From the NCBI RefSeq assembly GCF_028532725.1, contig NZ_JAQKGU010000004.1:62001-126000 (forward strand): a DNA stretch of 64,000 bases, written 5' to 3'. Of the stretch, positions 63,987-64,000 are shown one piece after another. The notes beneath the pieces are model-generated. The model was not told the DNA's origin. It saw only the letters and a program-made list of their open reading frames with translations, and ran no database searches. Position 1 is the stretch's first letter; every line of letters starts with the position of its first letter. Source of the DNA: Desulfovibrio sp. Fe33. GTDB taxonomy: Bacteria > Desulfobacterota > Desulfovibrionia > Desulfovibrionales > Desulfovibrionaceae. The position numbers and the translations under genes were made by a program.

Positions 63987-64000
63987 ATGAGCAAGGATAT
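63987..64000 (+). CDS. Start of the next thi gene (cut off by window end; probably thiG)
   Basis: ATG at 63987 with RBS GGAGAGAAA opens four complete codons (MSKD) before the window ends. The gene after thiS is usually thiG (thiazole synthase); this is inferred only from order. Confidence 0.4.

Overview
The window looks like a chromosomal segment of a sulfate-reducing deltaproteobacterium of the Desulfovibrio/Pseudodesulfovibrio type. The main reasons are a Desulfovibrio-style outer-membrane porin, a DUF4198 (NikK-like) nickel component with a NikR-type site, a UbiX/UbiD pair of the kind used in futalosine menaquinone synthesis, a bacteriohemerythrin, and the gene order ftsH-folP-cdaA-ybbR-glmM-galU. 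This assignment is inference from gene content and GC-rich codon use; no 16S rRNA is present. Almost everything is core chromosome. I see no intact prophage, transposon, CRISPR array or defence island.

Layout. 1-1.6 kb: end of pyrK, then pyrD and a tRNA-Ser(GGA). Just behind the tRNA lies a decayed phage-type integrase fragment, the scar of a lost integrative element. 2-6.5 kb: a periplasmic binding protein and a large hybrid histidine kinase. An unannotated 4.5S (SRP) RNA follows on the minus strand. 6.9-12.2 kb: a BASS-type transporter, then a nickel-associated region (nikK with a putative NikR operator, a FadL-type porin, and nikO/nikQ) without the expected NikM/N membrane component. 12.3-17.5 kb: a rhodanese-ferritin fusion, a DMT exporter, tlyA, thrC and a patatin-like phospholipase.

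17.6-26 kb is almost entirely minus strand: hisD-purC-small ORF, then rpsF-rpsR-rplI-dnaB-paaK-DUF456 from a strong promoter, plus the major porin. A 13-bp perfect hairpin sits inside the start of dnaB. 26-35 kb: uvrC, ubiX with an MBL hydrolase, tRNA-Arg(CCG), a three-lipoprotein operon containing a tandem duplication, hemerythrin, a small cysteine-rich protein, and ubiD. 35-40 kb: an HPt/CheV pair and a large NAD-dependent glutamate dehydrogenase. 40-44 kb: an ArsR-family regulator with a metal-efflux permease and putative operators, then an ABC importer.

44-64 kb is plus-strand housekeeping: phoH (probable CTG start), ybeY, a membrane sensor ending in an AlbA_2 domain, argFGH, ftsH (TTG start), folP, the c-di-AMP/cell-wall cassette cdaA-cdaR-glmM, galU, priA, an OmpH-like chaperone and an SH3-domain protein. 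The window ends with a TPP riboswitch in front of thiS and the first codons of the next thi gene. A 55-57 bp dispersed repeat occurs twice, near 31.7 kb and 62.9 kb, each time next to a strong terminator.

No complete unknown system stands out. The best leads are the paralogous lipoprotein operon, the AlbA_2 membrane sensor, the incomplete nickel ECF locus, the dnaB hairpin, the dispersed repeat and the small ORF behind purC.
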